A stretch of DNA of 64,000 nucleotides from Meghimatium bilineatum (GCA_034231615.1 CM067309.1:24729965-24793964); one strand, 5' to 3'. Positions 35,421-45,939 are shown, counted from the first letter of the stretch. Numbers and translations: made by a program. Notes: a model not told the origin generated them from the sequence alone.

Positions 35421-35744
35421 CATATCAGTAATAGGACAACATGTATATAACAACTTGTTGTTAGCATTGCTCGCACAGCATGCTAACCTTCCTTGTTACA
35501 CATTTGAATTGTAGAAACAATCATCAATGCTTTACCTTTAACCAATGTCTGTGTCATTATCAACTTGACCACAGACTTTCTAAACTTTGACTCTTTTTGA
35601 GCCAAAAAGTTGGGTTTGTCAAGTCTGACTCAATAGCCTTTTAACCACAGATGTCAATAATTGTTAGTCTACCGGATAGTTATTTGACCATCGTAAACAA
35701 TTATACAAGAATTTGTGTGATGTGATTAATAATAATAATAGTCA
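35421..35744. other. No recognisable feature
   Basis: Intronic spacer; no coding frame or repeat is supported. Confidence 0.35.
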
Positions 35745-35935
35745 TCTATCAGAGGTGACAATGACAACAGTCTCAGACTTGTGTTGTTGCTTCTTCATTG
35801 TATGTGACCTGTCCATCACATATGACAACACTTTCAGGCTTGTGTTGTTGAATCTTTCTTGTGTGTGACCGTCCATCACATGTAATGACAACAGTTTCAG
35901 GCTTGTGTTGTTACATCTCTCTTGCATGTGCGAAG
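35745..35935. repeat. Tandem repeat of about 62 bp, three copies
   Basis: The unit contains tgacaacagtttcaggcttg, tgttgttacatctctcttg and tgtgaccgtccatcacat. Confidence 0.75.
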
Positions 35936-36049
35936 ATGACTAAAAAGTGCCAGTACTGACTAGTATAGAGTGATGCATACTTAATTAGCTAGAAGATGGT
36001 AGGAGTTGCAGTTAATGTCATCATTCTTTCTGTTATTACCTGCATTGTC

Positions 36050-37110
36050 TAGGTGTCTATAGATGGACATGACATCGTGAAGTGTGTTCTATAGATGGAC
36101 ATGACAGCGTGAAGTGTGTTCTATAGATGGACATGACAGCGTGAAGTGTGTTCTATAGATGGACATGACAGCGTGAAGTGTGTTCTATAGATGGACATGA
36201 CATCGTGAAGTGTGTTCTATAGATGGACATGACATCGTGAAGTGTGTTCTATAGATGGACATGACAGCGTGAAGTGTGTTCTATAGATGGACATGACAGC
36301 GTGAAGTGTGTTCTATAGATGGACATGACAGCGTGAAGTGTGTTCTATAGATGGACATGACAGCGTGAAGTGTGTTCTATAGATGGACATGACAGCGTGA
36401 AGTGTGTTCTATAGATGGACATGACATCGTGAAGTGTGTTCTATAGATGGACATGACAGCGTGAAGTGTGTTCTATAGATGGACATGACAGCGTGAAGTG
36501 TGTTCTATAGATGGACATGACAGCGTGAAGTGTGTTCTATAGATGGACATGACATCGTGAAGTGTGTTCTATAGATGGACATGACATCGTGAAGTGTGTT
36601 CTATAGATGGACATGACAGCGTGAAGTGTGTTCTATAGATGGACATGACAGCGTGAAGTGTGTTCTATAGATGGACATGACATCGTGAAGTGTGTTCTAT
36701 AGATGGACATGACAGCGTGAAGTGTGTTCTATAGATGGACATGACAGCGTGAAGTGTGTTCTATAGATGGACATGACATCGTGAAGTGTGTTCTATAGAT
36801 GGACATGACAGCGTGAAGTGTGTTCTATAGATGGACATGACAGCGTGAAGTGTGTTCTATAGATGGACATGACAGCGTGAAGTGTGTTCTATAGATGGAC
36901 ATGACAGCGTGAAGTGTGTTCTATAGATGGACATGACAGCGTGAAGTGTGTTCTATAGATGGACATGACAGCGTGAAGTGTGTTCTATAGATGGACATGA
37001 CAGCGTGAAGTGTGTTCTATAGATGGACATGACAGCGTGAAGTGTGTTCTATAGATGGACATGACAGCGTGAAGTGTGTTCTATAGATGGACATGACAGC
37101 TTGTATTGTG
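36050..37110. repeat. 32-bp satellite, about 33 copies, very homogeneous
   Basis: The unit is ctatagatggacatgacagc plus gtgaagtgtgtt. Almost the only variation is acagcg versus acatcg. The run T,G,G,G,T,T,G,G occurs twice (starting near 36072 and 36424), hinting at a larger repeated block. High homogeneity implies recent expansion or frequent exchange. Confidence 0.96.
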
Positions 37111-37270
37111 TTCTTAGCATGTCTGCACATGCGGTTGCATCTGTGGGTCTCATCAATGGCCCACTAGACAAACCAACCATGCAACAGAAAACCTTAGTAG
37201 ATGACATGCCGTTATATTGAGGTTATCTTCTTTAGAAGCTTCATGGGACATTATCTATACAATCCCGTAG
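37100..37270. repeat. Dispersed block Y, copy 1
   Basis: It matches 42485-42625 over about 140 bp (tctgtgggtctcatcaatgg, cccactagacaaaccaacca, gatgacatgccgttatattg, aggttatcttctt). The class is unknown. Confidence 0.65.
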
Positions 37271-37379
37271 TCGTAACCTTCGATAACAGTTACCATGTTG
37301 TTCTGACAGGCCGACGTTGTGCTTGAACTAGTTGCGGGCATGGCGTGGGTGGACGGAGCAACAAAGAAACCTGTCGTAA

Positions 37380-37515
37380 GGACCAGAGTTGTGCCCTGAT
37401 GTTGACGTCTGTTTCGGCTGCATTAAACTCAGAACACCATCAAGTCGGACGCCTGCTGGAACAGAGGGCAGAGTACTTATGGGAATGCCCCACCTGCTGT
37501 GAGGCGTTTCTAATC
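37380..37515 (+). mobile_element. RNase H-type element, 3' scrap
   Basis: The plus strand reads GRLLEQRAEYLWECPTCCEA, aligned with LKERSEHLWTFQECNEDD of the 22950-24080 element. Only the C-terminal block remains. Confidence 0.5.
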
Positions 37516-37659
37516 AAGAATCTTAGCATGTCAAATTTACTACTAGTTACAAATTACTGTTCCTTATAAGATTATGTGGTTTCTGGTCAGCCACTGACAG
37601 GATAGCTGAGCACTTATGGGAAACCATGTGCTATGACGCTGGTTAATAACTGTCTCTGA

Positions 37660-38180
37660 ATAATAAACCTACAGCAGGAGTGTCTCTAATAAACCTACAG
37701 CAGGAGTGTCTCTAATAAACCTACAGCAGGAGTGTCTCTAATAAACCTACAGCATGAGTGTCTCTGTCTAATAAACCTACAGCATGAGTGTCTCTGTCTA
37801 ATAAACCTACAGCAGGAGTGTCTCTGTCTAATAAACCTACAGCAGGAGTGTCTCTAATAAACCTACAGCAGGGGTGTCTCTGTCTAATAAACCTACAGCA
37901 TGAGTGTCTCTGTCTAATAAACCTACAGCAGGAGTGTCTCTGTCTAATAAACCTACAGCAGGAGTGTGTCTAATAAACCTACAGCAGGAGTGTCTCTGTC
38001 TAATAAACCTACAGCAGGAGTGTGTCTAATAAACCTACAGCAGGGGTGTCTCTGTCTAATAAACCTACAGCAGGAGTGTCTCTGTCTAATAAACCTACAG
38101 CAGGGGTGTCTCTGTCTAATAAACCTACAGCAGGAGTGTCTCTGTCTAATAAGCCTACAGCAAGGGTATCTCTGTCTGAA
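37660..38180. repeat. 25/30-bp tandem repeat, about 18 copies
   Basis: The unit is taataaacctacagcaggag plus tgtctctgtc or the shorter tgtctc. It ends about 140 bp from the PHKG exon at 38321-38444. Confidence 0.9.
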
Positions 38181-38320
38181 ACATGCAGCTGGACTGTATC
38201 TAGAAAACAAATTGTGGGGAACCAACAATGACCCAAAACCAATCGCTCTATACTGATCAATATCGGACGATACATAATCAACTGATTCCAGTACAAGATA
38301 AATATGAGACCTGTACTGAC

Positions 38321-38444
38321 CATGTGTTTTGGTGCCTCTGAGATATCATCCCACTCCGGACTGTTGAAAGTGTACTCAGCTGACATTATTGCTCGAAGCA
38401 TCATCATCTGCCGACGATTCCAGAAGGGTGGTGCTCCACACAGC
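38321..38444 (-). CDS. PHKG: PHKG exon: C-lobe substrate-side helices (subdomain X)
   Basis: The exon is 124 nt: the last base of a leucine codon, then 41 codons. The acceptor is gttatctag and the donor GTCAGT. It reads LCGAPPFWNRRQMMMLRAIM then SAEYTFNSPEWDDISEAPKHM. The PPFW, R.QMMMLR and SPEWDD.S segments are hallmarks of PHKG and of the related CaMK group, with spacing as in mammalian PHKG. A 30-bp repeat array ends about 140 bp downstream of the donor. Confidence 0.95.
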
Positions 38445-38699
38445 CTAGATAACAAGGGTATGGTCAGCTTGTAAGTCATGAGATACTTGTATGTTAGAAA
38501 CATTATCATTGAAGTCAAAAGCTATCTGTACTATGTTCTCTGTCTGATACAGGAAGATCCCAACAGCAGTGCACAGACACTGTAGCATCTGCACAAATTC
38601 CTGTTATTTCTTTGTTTCTTGTTAATAGTGTCTAGCTTGTACGATTATAAATCAAATTGATCTGATGAATTTGTTTCCATAGACTTTACTTTTATCAAT

Positions 38700-39017
38700 T
38701 GTCAGTTACTACAAGGGGAAGTTGTCTGATTCTACAAGAGTTAGATGTCACATACCACTTGGGGCAGTTGTCAGTTACTACAAGAGTTAGATGTCACATA
38801 CCACTTGGGGCAGTTGTCAGTTACTACAAGAGTTAGATGTCACATACCACTTGGGGCAGTTGTCAGTTACTACAAGAGTTAGATGTCACATACCACTATG
38901 GGCAGTTGTCAGTTACTACAAGAGTTAGATGTCACATACCACTTGGGGCAGTTGTCAGTTACTACAAGAGTTAGATGTCACATACCACTTGGGGCAGTTG
39001 TCAGTTACTACAAGAGT
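38700..39017. repeat. 46-bp tandem repeat, about seven copies, degenerate to 39640
   Basis: The unit joins gttgtcagttactacaagag, ttagatgtcacataccactt and ggggca. Decayed units with tactacaagagtcagttgtc continue at 39320-39640 between two retrotransposon fragments. Confidence 0.88.
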
Positions 39018-39319
39018 TCTGATGAACAGATCAGAACAAGTTGTAATTCTACACTTCAGAACTGGACACAACCGACTTCGCAGTCACATGCACACATAAT
39101 TCAAGATTGGCAATACAGCCATGTGTACATGTGGAGTGCCAAACATATACTTCAGGAGTGTTCTGAGTAAGAAATGCTGAGGCAAACATATTGCCCAGAG
39201 GAAATAACACTGGAATCAAAGCTCTATGGGCCACTGTGTGAACTACAAAAGACAGTTAGTTTTATTCAGGAGACAGAATAACAAATATAGACATGTTTCA
39301 AGTGAACACAAGAAGAAGA
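39018..39319 (+). mobile_element. Family 1 retroelement, 5'-truncated 3' copy
   Basis: It matches the last 300 bp of the 53756-56911 element, from atgaacagatcagaacaag to the GAAGAA tail, with frameshifts. ACTACAAGAGT flanks both sides (39007-39017, 39320-39330). That sequence is also part of the 46-bp tandem unit it inserted into, so the duplication is less decisive here than in other copies. Confidence 0.8.
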
Positions 39320-39654
39320 ACTACAAGAGTCAATTATCAGATACTATAAGAGTCAGTTGTCACATACTACAAGAGTCATTTGTCATATACCACAAGGGCA
39401 ATTGCCAGATACAATTGTCAGTTGTCAGATACTATACAAGTTAATTGTCAAATACTACAAGAGTTAGCTGCCAGATAATACAAGACTAGATTTTCAGGCA
39501 CTACAATAGTTACTTGTCACATACTACAAGAGTCAGTTGTCAGATACTAAAAAGTCTGTTGTTATACAGCAGAATGGAGTCAGATATTAGATACTAAAAA
39601 GTATGTTGTTATTTAGCAGAATGGAGTCAGTTGTCACATATTAGAAAAGTGAGT

Positions 39655-39939
39655 CAAGTTATAATTCTACATCTCAGAACAGGACACAACCGACTCCGCA
39701 GTCACATGTATACAAAGTTCAAGATTGGCAACACTGCCATGTGGACAGGCAGCACAGAGTGCCAAACATATACTTCAAGAGTGTTCTGAGCATGAAACAT
39801 TTGGCAGACATATTGGTCAGAGAAAACAACACTGGAATCAAAGCTCTATGGGACACTATATGAACTACAAAAGACAGTTAGTTTTATTCAGGAGACAGAA
39901 TTACAGATATAGACATGTTTCAAGTGAACGAAAGAAGAA
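39655..39939 (+). mobile_element. Family 1 retroelement, 5'-truncated 3' copy
   Basis: It is a second 3' fragment, beginning caagttataattctacatct and ending in the gaacgaaagaagaag tail. GAAAAGTGAGT is duplicated at 39644-39654 and 39940-39950 (11 bp). The CCHC region is damaged by small deletions (CGQAAQSAKHILQ is readable). It lies 335 bp from the previous copy in the same orientation, within degenerate remains of the 46-bp array. Confidence 0.82.
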
Positions 39940-40023
39940 GAAAAGTGAGTAGTCACATATGTGTTAATCTCTTACAAGATGTCAGTATTACTGTACTCAA
40001 TACAATGACTAGGGTGTACTTAC

Positions 40024-40053
40024 AGTGTGTACATGATAACACCACAGGCCCAC
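40024..40053 (-). CDS. PHKG: PHKG 30-nt microexon
   Basis: The exon is only 30 nt: one base finishing Leu, nine codons WACGVIMYT, and two bases of the next Leu. The acceptor context is tatatttctacag and the donor is GTAAGT, both strong. The upstream exon ends two bases into a codon and the downstream exon supplies the third base, so the join reads EVDL-WACGVIMYTL-LCG. WACGVIM is the start of helix F of the kinase C-lobe (subdomain IX), next to the invariant aspartate in EVDLW. Without this exon both frame and fold would fail, so it should be constitutive. Confidence 0.93.
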
Positions 40054-40503
40054 CTGTAGAAATATACAAATAAATGTAAATTGACTGGTATATACTGATA
40101 ACTAGTCTTGCACTGGTTACAAACTGTTATCAAACTAATATGGTTAGTTGATTGCTGATCTATAGGTTGATTCGCTTTGACCTAATACCATTATGTAATA
40201 TATGCATATGTTTGTGAGATATTATTTTGTTCCATTTATCTGGCCTCCGAGGGAAAAGCATTCTTCAAATACCATCCAGAACTGGATATTCAAAAAATAG
40301 GGCGGTCAACAGTTTCATAGGCATGAGTGCACAGCCGGCACCCTGGAGTGTGTTGTGGTTGTATTCTATTCAGATGATTGTTAAGCAGTACATGTTGTGT
40401 GTGAAGTTAGAAAATGGTCCTCTGGTTTTTCCTTCTCAGGAAGGATCCTAACCCCAAAATTTATTGTCATTTTCAGGACTTCCAGACCAGATCCCAGGTC
40501 AAG
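40054..40503. other. Intron sequence without recognised feature
   Basis: Immediately beside the microexon is the expected branch and pyrimidine tract (on the minus strand). The rest shows nothing I can support. Confidence 0.4.
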
Positions 40504-40516
40504 TTAACCAGTCCCC

Positions 40517-40734
40517 ATCATGGAAAACTCCTTGAAGTGGAGATGGGGCTTAGTCCAGTCAACAGATGCCGAAAACTAAGATTGGTCGAGCCATCGCTGA
40601 CATCGAACAGGACCACAGTCATGCCCAAAGAAGCACTTCTGCTGAAGTCAGAGATACCAGGCCGAGAGGCACAACAGCAACCATGGTGTAACGCAACATG
40701 ACTAGATAACATGTCTTCACAACAACAACAAAAA
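40517..40734 (+). mobile_element. SINE-D, full copy with 13-bp target duplication
   Basis: TTAACCAGTCCCC is found at 40504-40516 and 40735-40747. Between them is a 218-bp repeat with cttgaagtggagatggggct, tagtccagtcaacagatgcc, gaacaggaccacagtcatgc and gaagtcagagataccaggcc, ending in a CAA/A-rich tail. It is homologous to the 5' leader of the family 1 element at 53756-53930 and to 49650-49800. Confidence 0.75.
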
Positions 40735-41109
40735 TTAACCAGTCCCCTACAGGACAACCCAAGCCACACTATACACTCCATGTAACGAACACAAATAACA
40801 TCCAAGGTTGAAAAGGGGATGTGTCTTGGTATGACTGTCTCCAGTATAGAAGACTGGGCAGAAAACGTAAACATGATCTGAAAGGTCCATTTTGATTATT
40901 TCTGTGTGTTTATTTGGTTGACCTAGGCTATTTTTGGCATCCGACTCCAAGTATATAAATAGTGATCAACGAAAAATCATGACAATAATATAACATGTAA
41001 CTAATGAAGTCCTAATTTATTATGTACAGAGGTCTTATAGTACTGTCAAAGGTCTCTGTCTTGGACTACCAAGATGAATCCATCAGCTAACAAACAAACA
41101 TTGCAACAC

Positions 41110-41225
41110 ATCATTGAATATTCTGGATAAACTCAGGAATTGTAAGCTCTCACTGTAGTTTTGTTCTGGATAAACTCAGGAATTGTAAGCTCTCACTGTA
41201 GTTTTGTTCTTGATAAACTCAGGAA
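41110..41225. repeat. Tandem repeat of about 47 bp, 2.5 copies
   Basis: The unit is ttctggataaactcaggaat followed by tgtaagctctcactgtagtt and ttgtt. Confidence 0.8.
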
Positions 41226-41269
41226 CTGTTAGCTTGGATGTGTCAGGCTGAAAGTTGCAGATATCATAG

Positions 41270-41400
41270 CCAAGCTGAGAAACACGATACAAACCATCTC
41301 GTTCTCTGGACTACATCCTGCTAAGCTGCAGGAGTCTGAGAACAAACAGAGAAGAAGAATAGCTCCTGCTGCTAGTTTTGCTCCAGCTAAGATCACAATG
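41270..41400 (-). repeat. SINE-B copy, reverse
   Basis: The sequence cgttctctggactacatcct followed by gctaagctgcagg and ctgagaacaaacagagaaga is the complement of the SINE-B 5' half. A block gctcctgctgctagttttgc immediately after it is repeated at 43099-43170. Confidence 0.6.
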
Positions 41401-41479
41401 AGTTTGTGTTGAACTGTCACATATCTAACAAGTAACTTTCCATAAAGCAGCATTCCATAAATTGAAAAATATCCCATGC

Positions 41480-41930
41480 AACAAGTCCATATCGATGGAT
41501 ACTAGAAAACGTGTACTCAAATGCTATACTGAACCAGTGCTACTCTATGGAAAATACGTAAGACATCATAAAAATCATTGGAGGCAGCAGAAATGTGGTT
41601 TATTCGAAGAATGTTATGCATTCCTTGGACAGCAACGGTTACTAATGAAGAATGTCTAATGAAGGATGTATTTGAAAAGATGCATTATTGTATAATATAA
41701 TTGGGCACATAATGAGAAGACGAGGCATTGAGAATATAGTGACAACAGGAAAGATAGCAGGGAAAAGATCAAGGGGAAGACCCAGAGAAAAGATATTGGA
41801 CAGTTTGACTAAATGGCTTTGATTGACGACGCCAACAGAGATGATGGCATATATGAGAGATCGATGTACATGGAGAAATATGATCACCAACGCCATCTGG
41901 CATGGCACCGATGATGATGAACTTGTTTGT
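41480..41930 (+). mobile_element. RTE-like family C, C-terminal fragment
   Basis: The plus strand reads STRKRVLKCYTEPVLLYG-like, then IRRMLCIPWTA, RRRGIENIVTTGKIAGKRSR with GRPREKILDSLTKWL, and ends in gcatggcaccgatgatgatg. Frameshifts separate the pieces. Confidence 0.78.
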
Positions 41931-41934
41931 TGTT

Positions 41935-42125
41935 GTTGTAATAATCCTTGTCTCAATTGGTTCGTTCTCAGTGACTTGAGTGCACAGGATGAATGTCTTG
42001 ACAAGATCACATCTTTTTTTATGGATGTGGTTGGTCAAGCACGGAAAACCTGTTTACTTGAGTTGCAAGGTAATTCAGTGTCACTAGAATGGACCTGGTT
42101 CAATTCCCGTAAGCTGTAAGAATTA
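41935..42125 (+). repeat. SINE-A copy
   Basis: It shares with the 1140-1375 copy the order ccttgtctcaattggttcgt, gatcacatcttttttt, gatgtggttggtcaagcacg, tagaatggacctggttcaat and tcccgtaagc. A 3' RTE fragment ends just before it in gatgatgatg. The ggttcaattccc near the end resembles a B box. The family is about 190 bp; I could not identify a matching named family. Confidence 0.65.
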
Positions 42126-42319
42126 TTTTCATTTATCCTTATACTTCCTACTTAAATTTACTTGCATATGCTGTTATTTGAATCAACATTGTTCATTGTT
42201 GTGTCGCTATGTTATTTATGTTTACAAGAAGGCATTAGGTCCTTATAGTACATATATGGTTGTTCTATTTTTGTGTTTCTGAGGATACTTCAATACTTGT
42301 ACAGGTTCAACTAGTTCGT

Positions 42320-42485
42320 TGTTGTAATAGTCCTTGTTTCGATTGGTTCATACTCAGGTTGAATGTCTTGACGAGATCACATCTTTTTTTGGGGATGTAG
42401 TTGGTCAAGCAAGGAAAACCTGTTTATTTTAGTTACTAGACGATTTGGAGCTGCTAGAATAGACCTGGTTTAATTCCCCTCAGAC
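42320..42485 (+). repeat. SINE-A copy
   Basis: It is colinear with the 41935-42125 copy (gttgttgtaatagtccttg, gagatcacatctttttttgg, ggtcaagcaaggaaaacctg, cctggtttaattcccctcag). It ends at 42485, where the dispersed block Y begins; tcccctcagctgtaag reappears at 43057-43071, suggesting that block Y and its neighbours inserted into this SINE close to its 3' end. Confidence 0.65.
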
Positions 42486-42625
42486 GTATGTGGTTGCGTC
42501 TGTGGGTCTCACCAATGGCCCACTAGACATACCACCCATGCAACAAAAAACCTTAGTGGATGACATGCCGTTATATTGAGGTTATCTTCTTAGAGAAGCT
42601 TCATGGCATGTCATCTATACAATTA
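42485..42625. repeat. Dispersed block Y, copy 2
   Basis: It is about 90% identical by eye to 37110-37265. It interrupts the tail of the SINE-A copy ending at 42485. Confidence 0.65.
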
Positions 42626-42879
42626 TGCTTTTATTTTGTTGTTGAAATGTGTTTCATGTTTACCTGAATATATATGTATGCACCCTCTGTGGTTGGGAGG
42701 GAGCCAGAGATGCACTGTGCAGCATTGGGGAGGAGGAAACTGACAGCACTGTTTTTTCCTATGACTGAAACCCATCATAGAGGCACAGTGACAATCCTTT
42801 TGACTTGAACATTTGGTTGCATGCCTGGAGCAATAGAGAAGTTCGGCATAACCAGTAGTCAATTTGTGGCGGGGAATGA

Positions 42880-43060
42880 GCACAGTGAATCCTATCTTGG
42901 CTACAGTGGCTAGAGCAGTGCATAGGTTGAAACCTACCTTCCTGGAGGTGTGATAGTTATTCTCTGGCTAAGTCCCGGAGTGGGCCGAAAATCCACAGAC
43001 TTCTCAGCAATATAATGCCATTTGGACTGCTGGATCAGCAACCAACCAACCAATTCCCCT
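42880..43060 (+). repeat. tRNA-like SINE candidate
   Basis: The blocks ggctacagtggctagagcag and tgcataggttgaaacctacc give an A-box-like tggctagagcag and a B-box-like ggttgaaacc close together. A tail of about 120 bp follows, ending aaccaaccaacc. Only one copy is seen here, so family status is unproven. Confidence 0.4.
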
Positions 43061-43344
43061 CAGCTGTAAGAATATCTAACAAGTGAGCTTGTTCTCCATA
43101 GCTCCTGCTGCTAGTTTTGCTTCGGCTAAGATCACAATAAGTTTGTGTTGAACTGTCAAATATCTAACAGTCTGTAGCATGTTTACCATATCTACTCTTG
43201 CTGAAATCTTACTCTGGCTAAAATCATGATTTGTTTGTGTTGTGTAGTAAGCTGTGTAACAAATAACTAGACTTATGTACAACAATGGTCTTCAAACTAT
43301 TTTTCACCTCTAGCACAATTTCTAGTCATATTTTTCTTTCATGC

Positions 43345-44060
43345 CCTCCCATCAAATAAAAAGCTTATCAACTTCAAGGAGTCAGACAGGGATGCATCCT
43401 CTCACCAAACCTGTTCAACATATATGCAGAAAACATCGTGCAAAATGTATGAGAAGACCAACATTATGAACAGTTTCAAACCCTTAATATTGAAGGATAC
43501 AAAATCCCAGAAATTAGGAACATAGATGACACCACAATAATATCTAGAAGCCCCACAAGTTTAGAACACATAATTATATTAGTCAAACATCACAATGAGG
43601 TACAAAATCTTTTCCTTATGGAAAAGGAGCAAATGGCTCTACTCTCCTTACTCTATGGCAAGGAGCAAACAGAAAAACAAAGTTACAACTATTAAGAAGC
43701 TATATTTTTCCAGTGGCAACATATGGTTGTGAGACTTAGGCAATGACATCTGCAATGGAAAAGAAAATATCGGCATTCGAAAAGAAATGTTACAAAAAGG
43801 TCCTAAGATTATCATGTAAAGAAAGACGAACCTACGCTGATGATATCCTCAAAACTATCAAAAATAAAACATTAACATATTTCTGACATATAAAGAGACA
43901 CAATGGTTTAGAATGATTAATCATGGAGGACAAAGTGGCATGAAAGAGAACAAAAGACAGACCATGACTACTATGGGCACATGACATTGAAGACATTCTG
44001 AACATGACACTGGAAGAAGCTTTCACATTCTGTAAAGGACACATCACATAGAGAGAGAGA
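43345..44060 (+). mobile_element. RTE-like element remnant (family D)
   Basis: The plus strand reads LQGVRQGCILSPNLFNIYAE, then IPEIRNIDDTTIISRSPTSL (IDDT at the catalytic site), and near the end WAHDIEDILNMTLEEAFTFC. Many stops are present. The same VRQGC..SP and RYVDD-like order is seen at 19702-19956 on the other strand, where divergence suggests another subfamily. Confidence 0.75.
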
Positions 44061-44286
44061 TCAACTTTCTTCTAGGTTTACTATTATTTATCTGACTAAA
44101 TATGCCCAAAAAACTGTAGTTTATGAGTCAGTGGCCATTTGTTTGTTTGTTTGAGAACCCCAGGAATTATGAGCGATTAGCTCTTACTTCTATGTGCAGT
44201 GGGGAGGTTTATGAGCTTTCTTTCATACCCAGGAGGCTTCATCTTTTGGCTTGGTACAATACCTATTGGCGGAGCCTTCTACTCAG

Positions 44287-44305
44287 GGGGGGGGGGGGGG
44301 GGGGT
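44287..44305. repeat. Oligo-G run
   Basis: About 18 consecutive G residues, broken once, followed by tggtaaatgag. Such runs are prone to sequencing error. Confidence 0.85.
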
Positions 44306-45147
44306 GGTAAATGAGACAGGACTAGACTTGGCGAGCTGATACTTTGCTTGGATCACCCATTACACGTCTATCCTCCGATGAGGCGCTTCACAGCCAGCAA
44401 ACTGTTCCTTGTGTAGGAAGACCATTCCATTAGCACCCTTTATGTCCCTAGATCCCAGACATAATTTCTTCTGCATGAGCCGTGTTGAGTAATGGCGACG
44501 GTTGAATTAGACTAGGGTTGATACATCTTCCTAAAAGAGGCACTGCTTTGCCAAATATGTCGGGGGTCTGGAGTTTGACCTGTGCATTTCTCACGCACTC
44601 GCCTTGCCTGCTTGAGATGGCCTTCCTATCCATCGCCAAGCGTTTTCTGTGTATTTTTACTCTTTGCTATTGCGTATATTACCCAGAGACAGGTAGAATA
44701 CGAATCTTGGGCGAGGTGCTTTGTGGTGGACCCTTGGGTACTGAACCCGATTCTCTCTGTATGAGTCATGTTGGTAACGAGCTACAGTCAAGTTGGGCTA
44801 GGTTTTAAATGTCGTTAGAGACTTGCGCCCCCCACTACGTTGCCCCCAGTGTCCAGATTTCGAGTCTCAACACTGCTTCGGTCAGACATTTCAACAATGA
44901 CCTCCCCGACATTTGTTCAGTGCTTGTCCTATGTGCAATGGGGAGCTGTATTCAGAGCTTTCTTCTATACCCAGGAGTGCATGTTCAAGTTGGCGTATCC
45001 AATACTTGAGTCATGACTCCTACTCCAAATGGGGTAAATTGTGATGGGATATGTCAGCTTCTGTGTGTTCTCAAGCATGAACAGCACTTTCGACAGCCTG
45101 TCACATGCTGGGTCGTTGTGCCACTGAATTCGATTTACGTACACTGT

Positions 45148-45522
45148 GCTGCCCTCTAGCATGTGTTAACTTTTACATGTTGTGTACTCATCACTGTATG
45201 TTAGGGACATTGACATTGACCGCCCCTCCAATGTTTCTGCTTTTTTTAGCCGGCCAGGTTGGAAAGCACAGATGGCTTAAATATGTTGGATGTGATGGTG
45301 TAGAGGTTTCGGAGATATTTCCTGTCTCTCTGCAGGCAATTCTCATTCCATCTACAGTATCCTCATCCACGGACACAAGCCTAAAAGTATTAGCCAGGAA
45401 TACAACAAGAGCTGCTGTATTTCTGTTTCCAGGGTGCACCACGAAGAGGAACTTTTTACGCTCTTGGTTATCCGATAACCCTGGGTCAGCACGAGAGCAA
45501 TGCGAGACCCTTTGCACCCCCA
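45148..45522 (-). repeat. Dispersed unclassified block X, copy 2
   Basis: It is homologous to 32030-32425. The minus strand is open for 110 codons here (LVSVDEDTVDGMRIACRETG, NISETSTPSH, KKSRNIGGAVNVNV), longer than in copy 1. The product is unknown. Confidence 0.6.
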
Positions 45523-45710
45523 ATGGCCATTTATCTGACTAAATATTGCCCAAAACTGTAGTTTATGAGTCAGTGGCCTCCCAAAGATTCCAATTTCTTC
45601 TTAATGCCAATCCCTAAGCATATCAAGGTGACCCATGTTGTGTAACGACTGATTTATAACACGTGTGTAAACAGAGAATGTGAGAGAGAAATAAACACAC
45701 CATAACTTAC

Positions 45711-45801
45711 AAATCTACCTCCTTGCCATAACCTGGCACATTCTCATACATGGAATGTGCCAGAACTTCTGGTGCCAGATAGCCAGGTGTGCCACATAAT
45801 T
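45711..45801 (-). CDS. PHKG: PHKG exon: activation segment and APE motif
   Basis: The 91-nt exon (two bases, 29 codons, two bases) is bounded by attattcatag and GTAAGT. It reads [20 protein letters not shown] then VPGYGKEVD. The CGTP.YLAPE stretch ends the activation loop, and the PGYGKEVD insertion is typical of PHKG and separates it from CaMKI/II. The first two bases (AA) complete a GAA codon begun in the previous exon; by alignment this codon is Glu182 of mammalian PHKG, the acidic residue that replaces a phosphothreonine and makes the kinase constitutively active. Confidence 0.95.
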
Positions 45802-45939
45802 CTATGAATAATAGAAGAACAAAACAATACTAGAATCAGATTTTATTATCAAATATAGAAGTACAGATGTCAGAAAATAACAGCAGCAGCAAATGTTAAA
45901 AGGAATTATTCACTTCCGTGTGTCATTCAATACATCAGA

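Larger units (their letters stand above)
44087..45577. repeat. 1.4-kb segment bounded by 48-bp direct repeats
   Basis: The stretch tttatctgactaaatat, gcccaaaa, ctgtagtttatgagtcagtg gcc occurs at about 44089-44137 and 45530-45577, in the same orientation. The internal part includes block X copy 2 and a duplicated phrase (gtgca(a/g)tggggag..tacccaggag at about 44198-44235 and 44934-44975). It could be an element with very short terminal repeats or a local duplication. No protein domain is recognised. Confidence 0.5.

Noticed and set aside
36050-37110. CRISPR-like array
   Set aside because: Units are contiguous with no unique spacers, and the sequence is from an animal genome.
44448-45009. Several overlapping open frames of 60-96 codons
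   Set aside because: They overlap on both strands, share no motif with known families, and lie in a repeat-derived segment.
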